NCBI GenBank assembly: GCA_903887485.1
Contig: CAISPV010000025.1
Location: 1-49,723, forward strand
Length of the DNA stretch: 49,723 nt
Source of the DNA: an uncultured Desulfobulbaceae bacterium
GTDB taxonomy: Bacteria; Desulfobacterota; Desulfobulbia; Desulfobulbales; Desulfocapsaceae
Direction: 5' to 3'
Shown: one piece after another, positions 8,437-18,090 of the stretch
Layout of the letters: each line of letters opens with the position of its first letter
How positions within the stretch are numbered: the first letter of the stretch is position 1
Position numbers and translations under genes: made by a program
The notes under the pieces: model-generated
The model's input: only the letters and a program-made list of their open reading frames with translations
Told to the model about the DNA's origin: nothing
The model's database searches: none

Positions 8437-9501
8437 TCAGTGGCGAACGGTTGCCTCAGCCGAAGACTTGCTCTCATTGGCCGGCTTCATCTTATCATAG
8501 GCCGTGACAGAATAATAAAAGTGCCCATCGGCTGAAACAGTTTTGTCTTCATAAATTGTATAAATTGCCTCAACATCACCAATACGCTCTTTCTTCTTCT
8601 GATTGGCAGCACGACGATAAACATGATAGCCCTGAAGATCGTCTGCTGAGGATTTTTCCCAAAAGACCTTGAACCCGTTGCTGGTGGCTACAACGGTCAC
8701 CCCTGTGGGCGCTTCGGGCGGAGTCAAATCCACCGGCACCGCCGTCGTCACCTCGCTCATGCCGCCACCAACAACATTGCCATCAATCTGCAGGACAGAC
8801 TGGATCTTGTAAAAATAGCTCTGGCCATTCTGCGCCGAGTTATCAGTAAAGTTTGTCTCCTTACCTGCCGCGCCAAGTTCTGCAAAGGCCTTTCCGTCAA
8901 GACTTCTTAATACCTGGTACTGTACCGGCAGATCAAGCTGCTGGCCATCCATCAACTGGGTTGCCGGCCGCCATTGCAGACGAACAGAGCGATCGCCGAC
9001 GGTAGCCTGTAAACCCTCAGGCGCCTTGGCCGGTATATGCCAGACAAAGGTGACGATATTGGAATCAGCGCTTGCCGCCCACCAACTGGTACGCGAACGT
9101 ACCTTGAAGAAATACTTTTCACCCGAACGCAAGAGCGCACTCTCGTAAGTCCCTTTCCGTCTGCCATCCTTACTGATCATCCCACCAGGGACAACAAGGG
9201 GCTCACCGAAAGGAATAGGGCAAGTGGCACAATAACTGTCAAGAGGGACAACGGCCCGATAGACCTCAAAGGAAGCGATATCAGTAAGATCCGTCTCCTT
9301 GATGGTCTCAACCGGATACGACCAGGTCAGAACGACACCCTTTTCGTCCACAGAATAACGGAGGTCCTCAATGGCCTTGGGCACAATATTTTCAGGAGGC
9401 ACCGGCAAGGTTTTATACCCACAGCCCCCAAAAAACAACGCCCCAAGAAGCAACAACGTCCCGGCATGATGTGCTCGATTTGCCAAAAAAGCAATTTTCA
9501 T
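8437..9501 (-). CDS. Lipoprotein with fibronectin type III domains
   Basis: A 354-residue secreted protein. The N-terminus MKIAFLANRAHHAGTLLLLG ends in a lipobox FFGGC (Cys27), so it is acylated and Asp-free at +2 (Gly), which favours outer-membrane sorting in the E. coli scheme. The rest is beta-rich with about three Fn3-like repeats; the clearest are APEGLQATVGDRSVRLQW and APTGVTVVATSNGFKVFW. There is no enzymatic motif. Its ATG overlaps the argH stop as ATGA, so it is translated with the arginine genes although nothing links it to amino-acid synthesis. Orthologous lipoproteins next to argH are, from memory, common in Desulfobacterota. Function unknown; a cell-surface or envelope binding role is only a guess. 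Confidence 0.8.
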   Translation of the reverse strand: MKIAFLANRAHHAGTLLLLGALFFGGCGYKTLPVPPENIVPKAIEDLRYSVDEKGVVLTWSYPVETIKETDLTDIASFEVYRAVVPLDSYCATCPIPFGEPLVVPGGMISKDGRRKGTYESALLRSGEKYFFKVRSRTSWWAASADSNIVTFVWHIPAKAPEGLQATVGDRSVRLQWRPATQLMDGQQLDLPVQYQVLRSLDGKAFAELGAAGKETNFTDNSAQNGQSYFYKIQSVLQIDGNVVGGGMSEVTTAVPVDLTPPEAPTGVTVVATSNGFKVFWEKSSADDLQGYHVYRRAANQKKKERIGDVEAIYTIYEDKTVSADGHFYYSVTAYDKMKPANESKSSAEATVRH

Positions 9502-10904
9502 AATTTTATCCCCATATTATGTTCAGCCAGACCAAGAGCCTCTTCCACACGCTGCATAGCTGTCCCACCGGCTGAGATACGACTGTTGACAGAACCTTGC
9601 ACGCTCAACACCTCAAACACATCCTTCCCGATCACCGGAGAGAACTGCCTCATATCATCCAAATTCAGATCGGTAAGTTCACAGCCCTTATCAACACAAA
9701 ACGCAACAGCCCGGCCCACAATACCATGGGCCTCTCTGAAAGGAATATTCTTCAAAACCAGATAATCAGCAAGGTCAGTGGCCGTCATGAAACCAGTCTT
9801 GGTCGCCTCTTCCATGCGCTGGGTGTTGAAAACAAGATTGGACAGCAATTCTGCCATAATGGCAAGCGATGCCGAAACCGTATCCACCACATCAAAAACC
9901 GGTTCCTTATCTTCTTGCAGATCACGGTTATAGGTGAGGGGCAAACCTTTCAACAGGGTGCAAAGGGCCATGAGACTGCCCACCACCCGCCCGGTCTTGC
10001 CACGAATAAGCTCGGGGATATCCGGATTTTTTTTCTGCGGCATGATCGATGAACCGGTACAGAATCGATCAGCAATATCAACAAAGGAAAACTCCTGAGT
10101 GGACCAAAGAACCAACTCTTCGGAGAGCCGGGAAAGATGGAGCTGAATCAGGGTGCAGCAACTGACAAACTCGATGGCAAAATCCCTATCTCCGGTGGTA
10201 TCCATGGAGTTGGCGGTAATACCGGCAAAACCAAGAAGATCGGCCACCTGCTGCCGGTCAATGGGCAGACCGGTTCCAGCCAGGGCAGCGGCGCCCAAGG
10301 GCATGATATTGATCCGCTTCCGACAATCAGCCAGACGTTCCCGGTCGCGACCAAACATCTCATAATAGGCCAGCATATGATGTGAGATCAGCACGGGCTG
10401 GGCCCGCTGCAGATGGGTGTAGCCGGGCATCACCTTCCCGAGATACTTGCGGGCCAGGACAACAAAGGCCCGACGCGTGGCGTCAAGCAGTTCCATAAGA
10501 CGATCACACTGGTCCCGCAGATAGAGGCGCAGGTCGAGGGCAATCTGATCATTGCGGCTGCGGGCGCTATGCAGCCTGGCCCCGGCCGCGCCAACGCGAT
10601 CCACCAGAGCCTTTTCAATATTCATATGAATATCTTCCAGATCCTGCCTGAATTCAAAGGTACCGGCATCAATCTCGGCCTCAATGGCCGTAAGCCCTGA
10701 GATGATGGCCACAAGCTCTGCAGCCGACAACAACCCATGAGAGGCCAGCATGGTGGCATGGGCGCGACTTCCGGCAATATCGTATTTATACAACCGGGAA
10801 TCGTAATGGATAGAGGCGGTAAAGGCCTCAACCGAGGCGGCCGTATCCCCTGCAAAACGCCCACCCCAGAGTTTCTTTGATCCGCTTTTTTCGTGATTGC
10901 TCAT
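9498..10904 (-). CDS. argH: Argininosuccinate lyase
   Basis: Splits argininosuccinate into arginine and fumarate, the last arginine step. It belongs to the fumarase/aspartase superfamily, with the signature GSSIMPQKKNPD; the catalytic Ser is one of the S285/S286 pair and catalytic His164 lies in YTHLQRAQP. HSARSRNDQ is also intact. Length is 468 residues. It starts 19 bp after argG and its stop overlaps the start of the lipoprotein gene. Confidence 0.96.
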   Translation of the reverse strand: MSNHEKSGSKKLWGGRFAGDTAASVEAFTASIHYDSRLYKYDIAGSRAHATMLASHGLLSAAELVAIISGLTAIEAEIDAGTFEFRQDLEDIHMNIEKALVDRVGAAGARLHSARSRNDQIALDLRLYLRDQCDRLMELLDATRRAFVVLARKYLGKVMPGYTHLQRAQPVLISHHMLAYYEMFGRDRERLADCRKRINIMPLGAAALAGTGLPIDRQQVADLLGFAGITANSMDTTGDRDFAIEFVSCCTLIQLHLSRLSEELVLWSTQEFSFVDIADRFCTGSSIMPQKKNPDIPELIRGKTGRVVGSLMALCTLLKGLPLTYNRDLQEDKEPVFDVVDTVSASLAIMAELLSNLVFNTQRMEEATKTGFMTATDLADYLVLKNIPFREAHGIVGRAVAFCVDKGCELTDLNLDDMRQFSPVIGKDVFEVLSVQGSVNSRISAGGTAMQRVEEALGLAEHNMGIKL

Positions 10905-10923
10905 AAGCCGTTATTCAAAACTG

Positions 10924-12123
10924 CTATTTTTTCTGCATGGCCTGAATCCGCAGACGCAGGCCATTAAGACGGATAAACCCGCCGGCATCGGCCTGATTAT
11001 AGACCTGATCTTCCTCAAAGGTGGCAAAACTCTCCTGGTATAACGACTGACCAGACTTGCGGCCGACCGGAATACAATTCCCCTTGTACAGCTTCAGCCG
11101 GACGGTGCCGTTCACCGTTTTCTGGGTGGCATCCATGGTGGTCTGCAGCAGTTCACGCTCAGGCGAAAACCAGAATCCGTTATAGATCAACTCGGCATAG
11201 CGCGCCACCAGGGAATCCCTGATCCGCATCACCTCCCGATCCATGGTAATGGTCTCCAGATCGCGGTGCGCCGTGCGCAGGATGGTACCGCCAGGGGTTT
11301 CATAGACGCCATGGGACTTCATCCCCACAAAACGATTCTCCACCAGATCAAGACGGCCAATACCATTGGCCCCGCCAAGGGTATTCAACTTCATAAACAA
11401 GGGCAGGGGATCCATCTTCACCCCATCGAGTGCCACCGGATCGCCGTTTGCAAAATCAATCTCAAGATAAGTGGGCACATCCGGTGCCTTTTCCGGGGAA
11501 ACCGTCAGTTTAAACATGGCCTCATCCGGCTCATTCCACGGGTCTTCCAGAATGCCACCCTCAAAGCTGATATGCAGGAGATTCTCATCCGAACTGTAGG
11601 GTTTTTCCTTGGTCACCGGCACCGGGATAGTATGCTCTTTGGCATACTCCACCAGTTTCTTCCGCGAATTCAGGTCCCAGATCCGCCAGGGGGCAATAAT
11701 GGTCAAACTGGGATCAATCCCCAGATAAGCCAGTTCAAAACGCACCTGATCATTGCCCTTGCCGGTGGCACCATGACTGACTGCATCCGCACCCTCGGCA
11801 TGGGCAATACGCACCTGTTCTTTGGCAATGATCGGCCGCGCCAGCGAGGTGCCGAGAAGATACGAGCCCTCATAGATGGCATTGGAGCGAAAGGCAGGAA
11901 AGATATAGTCTTCGACAAATTCTTTTTTCAGATCAGAGATAATGACTTTTTCAGCGCCAGTGGCCAGTCCTTTGGCACGCACCGCATCCCAATCTTCTTC
12001 CTGACCTACGTCCGCGGCATAGGCCACAATAGGGCACTGATATTCCTCGGACAGCCATTTCAATATCACCGATGTATCAAGCCCGCCGGAATATGCCAGC
12101 ACAATCTTCTTCACATCCGCCAT
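10924..12123 (-). CDS. argG: Argininosuccinate synthase
   Basis: ATP-dependent joining of citrulline and aspartate. The N-terminal pyrophosphatase loop AYSGGLDTS is intact, as are the downstream blocks [16 protein letters not shown] and GRKSGQSLY. Two starts are possible: an ATG at 12129 that overlaps the argF stop, and the ATG at 12123. The GGAGG is six bases from the second and directly touches the first, so [11 protein letters not shown] is chosen (399 residues). It sits between argF and argH in pathway order. Confidence 0.95.
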   Translation of the reverse strand: MADVKKIVLAYSGGLDTSVILKWLSEEYQCPIVAYAADVGQEEDWDAVRAKGLATGAEKVIISDLKKEFVEDYIFPAFRSNAIYEGSYLLGTSLARPIIAKEQVRIAHAEGADAVSHGATGKGNDQVRFELAYLGIDPSLTIIAPWRIWDLNSRKKLVEYAKEHTIPVPVTKEKPYSSDENLLHISFEGGILEDPWNEPDEAMFKLTVSPEKAPDVPTYLEIDFANGDPVALDGVKMDPLPLFMKLNTLGGANGIGRLDLVENRFVGMKSHGVYETPGGTILRTAHRDLETITMDREVMRIRDSLVARYAELIYNGFWFSPERELLQTTMDATQKTVNGTVRLKLYKGNCIPVGRKSGQSLYQESFATFEEDQVYNQADAGGFIRLNGLRLRIQAMQKK

Positions 12124-12125
12124 CT

Positions 12126-13040
12126 TCATCCTCCGATCAATTTCTCAAGAATCGCCTTATGCATGTGCATCTTATTTTCTGCTTGGTCAAAGGCCACGCA
12201 ACGCTCTGACTCCAAGATCTCTGCCGTTATCTCTTCGCCACGATGCGCCGGCAGACAATGGAGGACAATGGCATGGGCCGGGGCATTGGCTAAGAGGGCA
12301 GCATTGATCTGATAGCCGCGGAACGCCGCCAGGCGCACGTCCTCTTCTCCCTCCTGCCCCATGGAAGTCCAGACATCCACATTAATCGCATCGGCCTCGG
12401 CCACGGCCTGTTCCGGACGGTGAACCAGAACAATGGGTCTTGCCGCATTGCTGCGCCCCTTTTGCAGGATCTCGGGATCAGGGCCATAGCCCTCAGGACA
12501 GGCAAGAATCAGTTCAAAACCAAGGAGTTCGGCGGCCTGAATCCAGGAATTGGCCACATTATTGCCATCTCCCACCCAGGCAATCTTGAGATTCTCAATG
12601 GGACCTTTCTTCTCAACCACGGTCATAATATCACTGAGGATCTGACAGGGATGATGCAGATCTGAAAGAGCATTGATCACCGGCACCGATGAATACCGGG
12701 CAAGCTCATCCACCACATCCTGGCCGAAGGTCCGCACCACCACACCATCGACATAACGGGCCATGACCCGGGCCATATCTTTCAGGGGCTCAGAGCGGGC
12801 AAGTTGGGTATCCCGGCCGGAGAGGAAGATCACCTCACCGCCCAGACCATACATGGCGGCCTCAAAAGAGACCCTGGTTCGGGTGGAGGGCTTTTCAAAG
12901 ATCATGCCAATGATCTTTCCGGCAAGCTGCCGATGCTTCACTCCGGCCTGACGTTCTTTTTTCAGCTCCAGGGCCCGTTCAATAAAAAACCCCAGCTCTT
13001 CCTTTGTACAATCCTGTAATGACCGCAGATGCCTTAACAT
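12126..13040 (-). CDS. argF: Ornithine carbamoyltransferase
   Basis: Makes citrulline from ornithine and carbamoyl phosphate. The carbamoyl-phosphate site STRTRVSFE (about 52-60), HHPCQ (about 133-137) and the ornithine-side [10 protein letters not shown] are present. Length, 304 residues, is typical. The 152-bp gap upstream to argD is the widest in the arginine part; it has an AT-rich stretch with a possible weak promoter (TTGCAA, 16 bp, TAGATA on the minus strand) that could boost argFGH. No clear ribosome-binding site precedes the ATG at 13040. Confidence 0.95.
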   Translation of the reverse strand: MLRHLRSLQDCTKEELGFFIERALELKKERQAGVKHRQLAGKIIGMIFEKPSTRTRVSFEAAMYGLGGEVIFLSGRDTQLARSEPLKDMARVMARYVDGVVVRTFGQDVVDELARYSSVPVINALSDLHHPCQILSDIMTVVEKKGPIENLKIAWVGDGNNVANSWIQAAELLGFELILACPEGYGPDPEILQKGRSNAARPIVLVHRPEQAVAEADAINVDVWTSMGQEGEEDVRLAAFRGYQINAALLANAPAHAIVLHCLPAHRGEEITAEILESERCVAFDQAENKMHMHKAILEKLIGG

Positions 13041-13192
13041 GGAAATCCATCTCTGTGCCAGGCAAGAGAATAGTTTCCTGCCTAATTTGCTCTACCCCCA
13101 AGCCCAATGCTTATTTATCTAGGGAAAAGACAATATCTACAAAAAAAAAGATGATTTGCAAAGAAATTTCCCACTCTCAGCCAATTGAGCCC

Positions 13193-14392
13193 TTATATAT
13201 CCCCCAAAACCTCTGCCAGGAGTTGAATCATCTGGTCGATTTCTTCCCGGCTGACAATCAGCGGCGGCAAAAAACGCAAGGCCACATTCCCAGCAAAATT
13301 AATCAGACAGCCCTTTTCAAACATCCTGGTGACAATAGCCCCGCCTTTTTCTACCCCAGCCTCAGTCAGCACCAGACCTTGAATAAGCCCAAGCCCTCGA
13401 ACCTCGGTCGCCAGAGCTGGAAAACGGGCAGCTAAGAGCTGTAACTGCTCGTGGAGATATTGCCCTTTTGCGCGCACCTCGGCCAGAAAACCATCGGCAA
13501 GCATCACCTTCATAGTGGCCACCGCTGCGGCCGAGGCCACCGGATTGCCGCCAAAGGTGGAGGCATGGCTGCCTGGGGTAAAGGCGGCAGCTATCCTTTT
13601 TGTCGTTACCATGGCACCAATGGGCAGGCCGTTACCCAGGGCCTTGGCGAGAGTCATGATATCCGGCACTATCCCTAGTTGCTCATAGGCAAACAGGGTT
13701 CCAGTACGCCCCATACCCGTTTGGATCTCATCAAAGATCAGCAGCAAGTCATATTTATCACAGAAACGCCGCAGACCTTGCAGGTAGTCACGATCAAGAG
13801 GCCGCACCCCGCCTTCCCCCTGCAGAGGCTCACAGAGAATGGCGCATGTCTGATCGGTAATCATGGACTCAAGGGAAGTCAGATCGCCAAAAGGGGCATG
13901 GCAAAACCCCTCGGGCATAGGCTCAAATCCTTTTTGAAATTTGACCTGACCAGTGGCAGCAACCGTGGCCAGAGTACGGCCATGGAACGATCCCGTCAGA
14001 GAAATAATTTCGTACCGGTTTTCTCCAGCCCAGATCCGGGCCAACTTGATGGCCGCCTCATTGGCCTCTGCTCCGCTATTGGCAAGAAAAACCCGATCAG
14101 CAAAGGAATGGGCTGTCAGCAGCTCGGCAAGCTCGGTCTGCGGCTCGGTATAATAGAGATTGGAGACATGCGTAAGCTCGCCTGCCTGCCTGCAAATGGC
14201 CGCCGTGACTGCCGGATGGCAATGGCCAAGACCACAGACGGCAATACCTGCCAGAAAATCAAGATATTCCTTGCCTTCTGCATCGGTCAATCGGCAACCG
14301 GCACCCTTAACCATGGCCGCCGGATACCGGGTATAAGTTCCTATGAACACCTGATCGCTCCTTGCCGCCAACTCCTTATTTGTAATTCCCAT
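13193..14392 (-). CDS. argD: Acetylornithine aminotransferase
   Basis: PLP-dependent class III aminotransferase that turns N-acetylglutamate semialdehyde into N-acetylornithine. The PLP lysine lies in TLAKALGNGLPIGAM, with FDEIQTGMGRTG before it and STFGGNPVA after. The product has 399 residues. The ATG at 14392 is taken because GGAG lies eight bases upstream; a GTG three bases earlier is possible. The ATG shares its A with the argB stop (TGATG). Dual use as N-succinyl-DAP aminotransferase (DapC) is known for some ArgD proteins and would fit the neighbouring dap genes, since no dapC is present here. Confidence 0.93.
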   Translation of the reverse strand: MGITNKELAARSDQVFIGTYTRYPAAMVKGAGCRLTDAEGKEYLDFLAGIAVCGLGHCHPAVTAAICRQAGELTHVSNLYYTEPQTELAELLTAHSFADRVFLANSGAEANEAAIKLARIWAGENRYEIISLTGSFHGRTLATVAATGQVKFQKGFEPMPEGFCHAPFGDLTSLESMITDQTCAILCEPLQGEGGVRPLDRDYLQGLRRFCDKYDLLLIFDEIQTGMGRTGTLFAYEQLGIVPDIMTLAKALGNGLPIGAMVTTKRIAAAFTPGSHASTFGGNPVASAAAVATMKVMLADGFLAEVRAKGQYLHEQLQLLAARFPALATEVRGLGLIQGLVLTEAGVEKGGAIVTRMFEKGCLINFAGNVALRFLPPLIVSREEIDQMIQLLAEVLGDI

Positions 14393-15282
14393 CACACAAT
14401 CTCCGTACCGACACCCTCATGGGTAAACATCTCCAGCAGAATGGCATGCTCAACGCGGCCATCAATGATATGGGCCTTGGTAACTCCATGCGCCAGTGCG
14501 TCTCCACAACAGCGCACCTTGGGAATCATGCCGCCAACAATGGTCTCGTTATCAATCAGGGACTCAATCTCCGCCCTGAGCAGAGAATGGATCAATGCCC
14601 CCTGACGATCCTTGACTCCCGCCACATCGGTGAGCAGGATCAGCTTGGCCGCCTTCAATTCGGCAGCGATTGCCCCGGCGACAAGATCGGCATTAATATT
14701 AAAGGCGGCGCCATCCGCACCAACACCTACCGGGGCAATCACCGGAATAAAATCATCCCGCTCAAGACTTCTGAGAACCTCGGCATTGATGCGGGTCACC
14801 CGCCCCACCCGGCCCAGATCAATAAGTTCTGGTGGCGCGTTTTCCATGGCCGCGGCATCAGCTTTCTTACTGACCTGCAGCTTTTCGGCACACACCAGAT
14901 CACCATCCCGTCCAGAAAGACCAACTGCCCTGCCACCGCAATGATTGATATTGCCAACAATTTCCTTATTGACCTTGCCCACCAGCACCATCTCCACCAC
15001 ATCCATCGTCTCACCGTCAGTCACCCGCATCCCCTGGACATAACTGGGCTTGATCTGCAGACGATCCAGTAGGAGGTTGATCTGCGGTCCACCGCCATGA
15101 ACGATCACGGGATTGATGCCGATATGTTTCATCAGGATCACATCGAGTGCAAACTGCTTTTTCAGATTTTCATCAACCATGGCATGACCACCATACTTGA
15201 TCACTACCGTCTTATGACGAAACGTCTGCATATAGGGTAAAGACTCGATGAGCACCTTGGCCCGTTCAATGCTTTCTTTCAT
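14392..15282 (-). CDS. argB: Acetylglutamate kinase
   Basis: Phosphorylates N-acetylglutamate, the second arginine step. The amino-acid-kinase landmarks [10 protein letters not shown] and [12 protein letters not shown] are intact, followed by [17 protein letters not shown] and the ATP-side LTDVAGVKD. Length is 296 residues. The N-terminal extension ahead of the kinase core is about 23 residues, which in some families mediates arginine feedback through hexamer formation; this is not provable here. It is the first gene of the arginine block. argC, argJ and argA are not in the window. Confidence 0.95.
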   Translation of the reverse strand: MKESIERAKVLIESLPYMQTFRHKTVVIKYGGHAMVDENLKKQFALDVILMKHIGINPVIVHGGGPQINLLLDRLQIKPSYVQGMRVTDGETMDVVEMVLVGKVNKEIVGNINHCGGRAVGLSGRDGDLVCAEKLQVSKKADAAAMENAPPELIDLGRVGRVTRINAEVLRSLERDDFIPVIAPVGVGADGAAFNINADLVAGAIAAELKAAKLILLTDVAGVKDRQGALIHSLLRAEIESLIDNETIVGGMIPKVRCCGDALAHGVTKAHIIDGRVEHAILLEMFTHEGVGTEIV

Positions 15283-15348
15283 TGTTGTCCATCCTGTATT
15301 TGTGAAAACGCTACACCAATTATCACTACACCATTAACTGTTTTTGAC

Positions 15349-15813
15349 TTAAAAACCCCACAGCAATGACGCCTCGATCCATCCTTCCAGTCCTGATTCG
15401 TGTTTTACCTTGACCCACCCCTTCTCTTGTTTCTGTTTTTCAAAGACCACACCGTAATACGCCTGACCGATGATATCATATTTAGCTCCAGGGCCACGAC
15501 GTATGCTGATTTTTTTATTTTTCCCCTTATTCACTTTTACAATGGTATGGGGGGCCTTATTCAACATTGAAGCGTTTATCCAACCACTGTCATTCTCAAA
15601 ATCTTTAATTTTGACCCATTTCCCTTTTTTGGAGACAATCCTTACCGGAAAGCCATTTCCATACTCCCACTTCACACTATAGTTTTCACCTGGGCCGGTC
15701 CGCAGATCAACTTTTTCACTGCTTGTGCTTCTCATTTCTGCAAATGAAGATGTACAGACAAAGAGAAGGAGGATGGTTGTCACTAAAATTATAGATTTTA
15801 TTTTTGCTAACAT
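15349..15813 (-). CDS. Secreted protein with two bacterial SH3 domains
   Basis: A 154-residue protein starting at the ATG at 15813, which has AAGG about seven bases upstream; a longer open frame would overlap the upstream gene by more. It has a Sec signal peptide (IILVTTILLLFVCTSSFA), then two SH3b repeats: VDLRTGPGENYSVKWEY followed by WVKIKDFENDSGWI, and ISIRRGPGAKYDIIGQ followed by WVKVKHESGLEGWI. Such modules bind peptidoglycan or peptides in the periplasm. No catalytic domain is attached. It overlaps the end of the polyferredoxin gene by 7 bp. Exact role unknown. Confidence 0.82.
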   Translation of the reverse strand: MLAKIKSIILVTTILLLFVCTSSFAEMRSTSSEKVDLRTGPGENYSVKWEYGNGFPVRIVSKKGKWVKIKDFENDSGWINASMLNKAPHTIVKVNKGKNKKISIRRGPGAKYDIIGQAYYGVVFEKQKQEKGWVKVKHESGLEGWIEASLLWGF

Positions 15814-16709
15814 TCCTCTACCTTGTGACTCCTTGGTTTTTTGGGAGCTAACGAGAGTGGCAGGCCTGCGCATTGAAGAGAGATGGCTTCAAATCTACAA
15901 GCTTCTGTCATACAACGCATACAAAGAATGCACTCGGCGCTGTTCACGTTTTTATTAAATTGAATATCCATGGGACATACCTGCAGGCAGAGTCCACAAT
16001 CGGTACAGTGTTGTTTGTTGAGATGAAGCTGAAATAAGCTTATTTTATTAAACATTCCATAAAAGGCACCTAATGGACAGGTTGTTTTGCAGAATGGCCG
16101 GCTGGAGAAAATACTCCAGATGAGAAACCAAAACATCCAAAAAAGTTTATTATAAAAAAGATATCCCAGTGTGACCCTGAGATCTGGTTGGAGCAGGATC
16201 ATGGGAATGCCTGCTTCTATGGTGCCCGCCGGACAAACAAATTTGCAGAACCAAGGTTTACCCATTCCCCATTGGTCTGTGAGGATCAGTGGGAAAAGGA
16301 TAACAAAAAAAACAAGGATGAAATATTTAATGTATCTTAAAACTTGTGGTATTTGAAATTTTCTCCAGGAAGGGACTTTATAGAGCAACTCTTGTAAAAA
16401 ACCAAAAGGACAAAGCCAGCCACAGGTGAATCTTCCTGTTAGTGCTGCAATGATACCAATACTTCCAAAGACATATGAACCAAAATAATAAGAGCCTGTT
16501 TCAATGGAGAAGCGTACTCCCAGTAACAACTGTTGAATGGCACCAATGGGGCAGTAAGTAGTTGATGCTGGACAGGAGTAACAATTTAAACCTGGTGAGC
16601 AGAGTGTTTTTAATGGGCCTTGATATATATTTTTAGTCCATGGAAAAAGAAAATATCCATTGCTGATCAAGGTAAAGATGAGTTGTAGAAATTTTCTGAT
16701 AGTTTCCAT
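15807..16709 (-). CDS. Membrane 4Fe-4S polyferredoxin (NapH/NosR-C-terminal-like)
   Basis: A 300-residue inner-membrane protein of the COG0348 type. It has about five hydrophobic helices and repeated Cys motifs: CSPGLNCYSCPAS near the N-terminus, CGWLCPFG, CKFVCPAG and CKTTCPLG at membrane borders, and two C-terminal ferredoxin-like clusters (CTDCGLCLQVCP and CILCMRCMTEAC). Relatives carry electrons between quinone and periplasmic or cytoplasmic partners. It follows, by 47 bp, a tiny CXXC membrane protein on the same strand; that pairing recurs in anaerobes. The electron acceptor is not evident from this locus. Confidence 0.87.
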   Translation of the reverse strand: METIRKFLQLIFTLISNGYFLFPWTKNIYQGPLKTLCSPGLNCYSCPASTTYCPIGAIQQLLLGVRFSIETGSYYFGSYVFGSIGIIAALTGRFTCGWLCPFGFLQELLYKVPSWRKFQIPQVLRYIKYFILVFFVILFPLILTDQWGMGKPWFCKFVCPAGTIEAGIPMILLQPDLRVTLGYLFYNKLFWMFWFLIWSIFSSRPFCKTTCPLGAFYGMFNKISLFQLHLNKQHCTDCGLCLQVCPMDIQFNKNVNSAECILCMRCMTEACRFEAISLQCAGLPLSLAPKKPRSHKVEEC

Positions 16710-16756
16710 GCAATTATATCACAAGTCCAGGCGTTGCAAAAAATGATGAAGGGTTT

Positions 16757-16906
16757 TTAACCTATTCCTATACAATCCAAGCAGATATTCCAAGCTTGCT
16801 CCAAAACCCTTTGTGGTTCATTCGTGGCAATTCCGATCATGAAGAGAATGAGAAAGAACATGAGAGGGATGAAGCGAACCAATATTTTGAAATATTTTTT
16901 AGTCAT
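16757..16906 (-). CDS. CD1871A-like small CXXC membrane protein
   Basis: A 49-residue protein. It starts MTKKYFKILVRF, has one strongly hydrophobic helix (about 13-27) and ends NICLDCIGIG, with Cys42 and Cys45 forming CXXC. The ending CLDCIGIG and the overall layout match, from memory, the small CD1871A family of clostridia and other anaerobes. These lie beside a 4Fe-4S membrane protein, exactly as here (47 bp upstream of it). The ribosome-binding site is weak (GGA about 12 bases upstream). A redox or metal-relay role is inferred from the CXXC and the partner, not shown. Confidence 0.72.
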   Translation of the reverse strand: MTKKYFKILVRFIPLMFFLILFMIGIATNEPQRVLEQAWNICLDCIGIG

Positions 16907-17205
16907 GGTTGGTTGATTCCGGGCACTTTGATCTACTAATAATGGATTGAACTTATCACCAATTTTTATCTTCTTATCTCTTCGATCATCAATAGTGATC
17001 TCAGTTACTACCCTTATAGCTCCCTCTTCAAAAGAGGCTTCAGAGATATCACCTGTTGCAGCAGTTATGTCGCCTCGCCTTCAATTAACGTTCCCATATC
17101 TGACAAGCGTTTCTGGATGCTTAGAATGTAGTCGCCGAGATTTGGCGTTGAGGTGCCTATTGGTTATCATAGTAAGTTGCAATATAGCCATTATTCTGTA
17201 TTTTT
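16907..17205 (-). other. Gap after parB with traces of a decayed reading frame
   Basis: About 300 bp between parB and the CXXC gene without an intact gene. On the minus strand, protein-like stretches occur in different frames: one reads TPNLGDYILSIQKRL then MGTLIEGEAT before a stop. A second, offset frame reads GDITAATGDISEASFEEGA, then IRVVTEITIDDRR, and runs in frame into the CXXC start. Joining the two needs a frame change near 17085-17090. The GDI/EEG spacing faintly recalls bactofilin-type beta-strands, a family often placed after parB, but this is too weak to name. Confidence 0.35.
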
Positions 17206-18088
17206 TCAAATAGTTGTTTGTCTGGAGATCATTAACTCGATAACCCGTTCCAGGTCATCCAATGAATAATAGTCAATTTCTATCTTGCCTCGACTTCCAC
17301 TTTGAGAGATAACGACCTTTGACTGCAAGACGTTGGTGAGTTTATTTGTCAAGGTTGTGCAGTAAGATTGAGGAATTTCAGCAAGTTGAGGTCCTTGTTT
17401 AGCTGTTATAGATGCCTTTCCTGGCCCCGTTGTTTTGCGGATACTCTTCTCTGCTTGTCGTACCGAGAGATTCTTTTGGATAATTTGATTCCGCAACTCT
17501 TGCAATTCTGAGGGGCTGTCGAGAATCCGCAAAAGAACTCTGGCGTGTCCCTCGGTCAGACTTCCTTGTTCCAAATCATTTTTAATGTACGGAGGAAGTT
17601 GGAGCAATCTCAATATATTCGTTATTGTTGAGCGTTTTTTGCCGACCCTTTGTGCTGCTTGCTCCTGGGGTGTAATTAAATTTTTCGATGAGCTTGCTGT
17701 AGGCTTCCCCTTCTTCAATAACATTCAGGTCTTTTCGTTGAATGTTTTCAATAAGAGCCAGCTCTAACAGGGAGTCATCGTTATCAACGGAACGGATGAC
17801 AACCGGAACTTTTTTCAATCCTGCCCGTTGCGATGCCCTTAGTCTTCGCTCACCGGCAATGAGTTGATACGAGCCATCTGGTTGCGTAGTTACTATAAGG
17901 GGTTGGATGACCCCATGTTCTGTGATTGATTGCGTGAGTTCGTCCAATCCTTCCTCGGCAAAGTAGCGCCTTGGTTGGTGTTTATTGGGGACGATTTTTT
18001 CAATATCGCACTCAAAATACTTTTCATCGTCTTCATTTCCAAAAAGGAGTCCGACACCCTGTCCTAAGCCAGTTTTTTTTACTGACAT
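17206..18088 (-). pseudogene. parB: Chromosome-partitioning protein ParB, one-base frameshift
   Basis: Binds parS and loads SMC on the origin region. The first frame (17582-18088) gives the N-terminal CTPase/ParB domain with IVPNKHQPRRYF, the LIAGERRLRA box and ENIQRKDLNVIEEGEAY. The second frame (17206-17724) continues with the helix-turn-helix TPQEQAAQRVGKKRSTITN and the C-terminal dimer domain. The change is needed within the A5/T3 run at about 17678-17685 (coding strand GAAAAATTTAAT), where one extra base would restore 294 codons. Everything else looks intact, so a sequencing error or a very recent mutation is likely. parA ends 2 bp upstream. Confidence 0.88.
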
Positions 18089-18090
18089 AA

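Noticed and set aside
11266-12312. 348-codon plus-strand open frame across argG and argF
   Set aside because: Antisense to two clear biosynthetic genes and spans their junction; no ribosome-binding site or recognisable domain.
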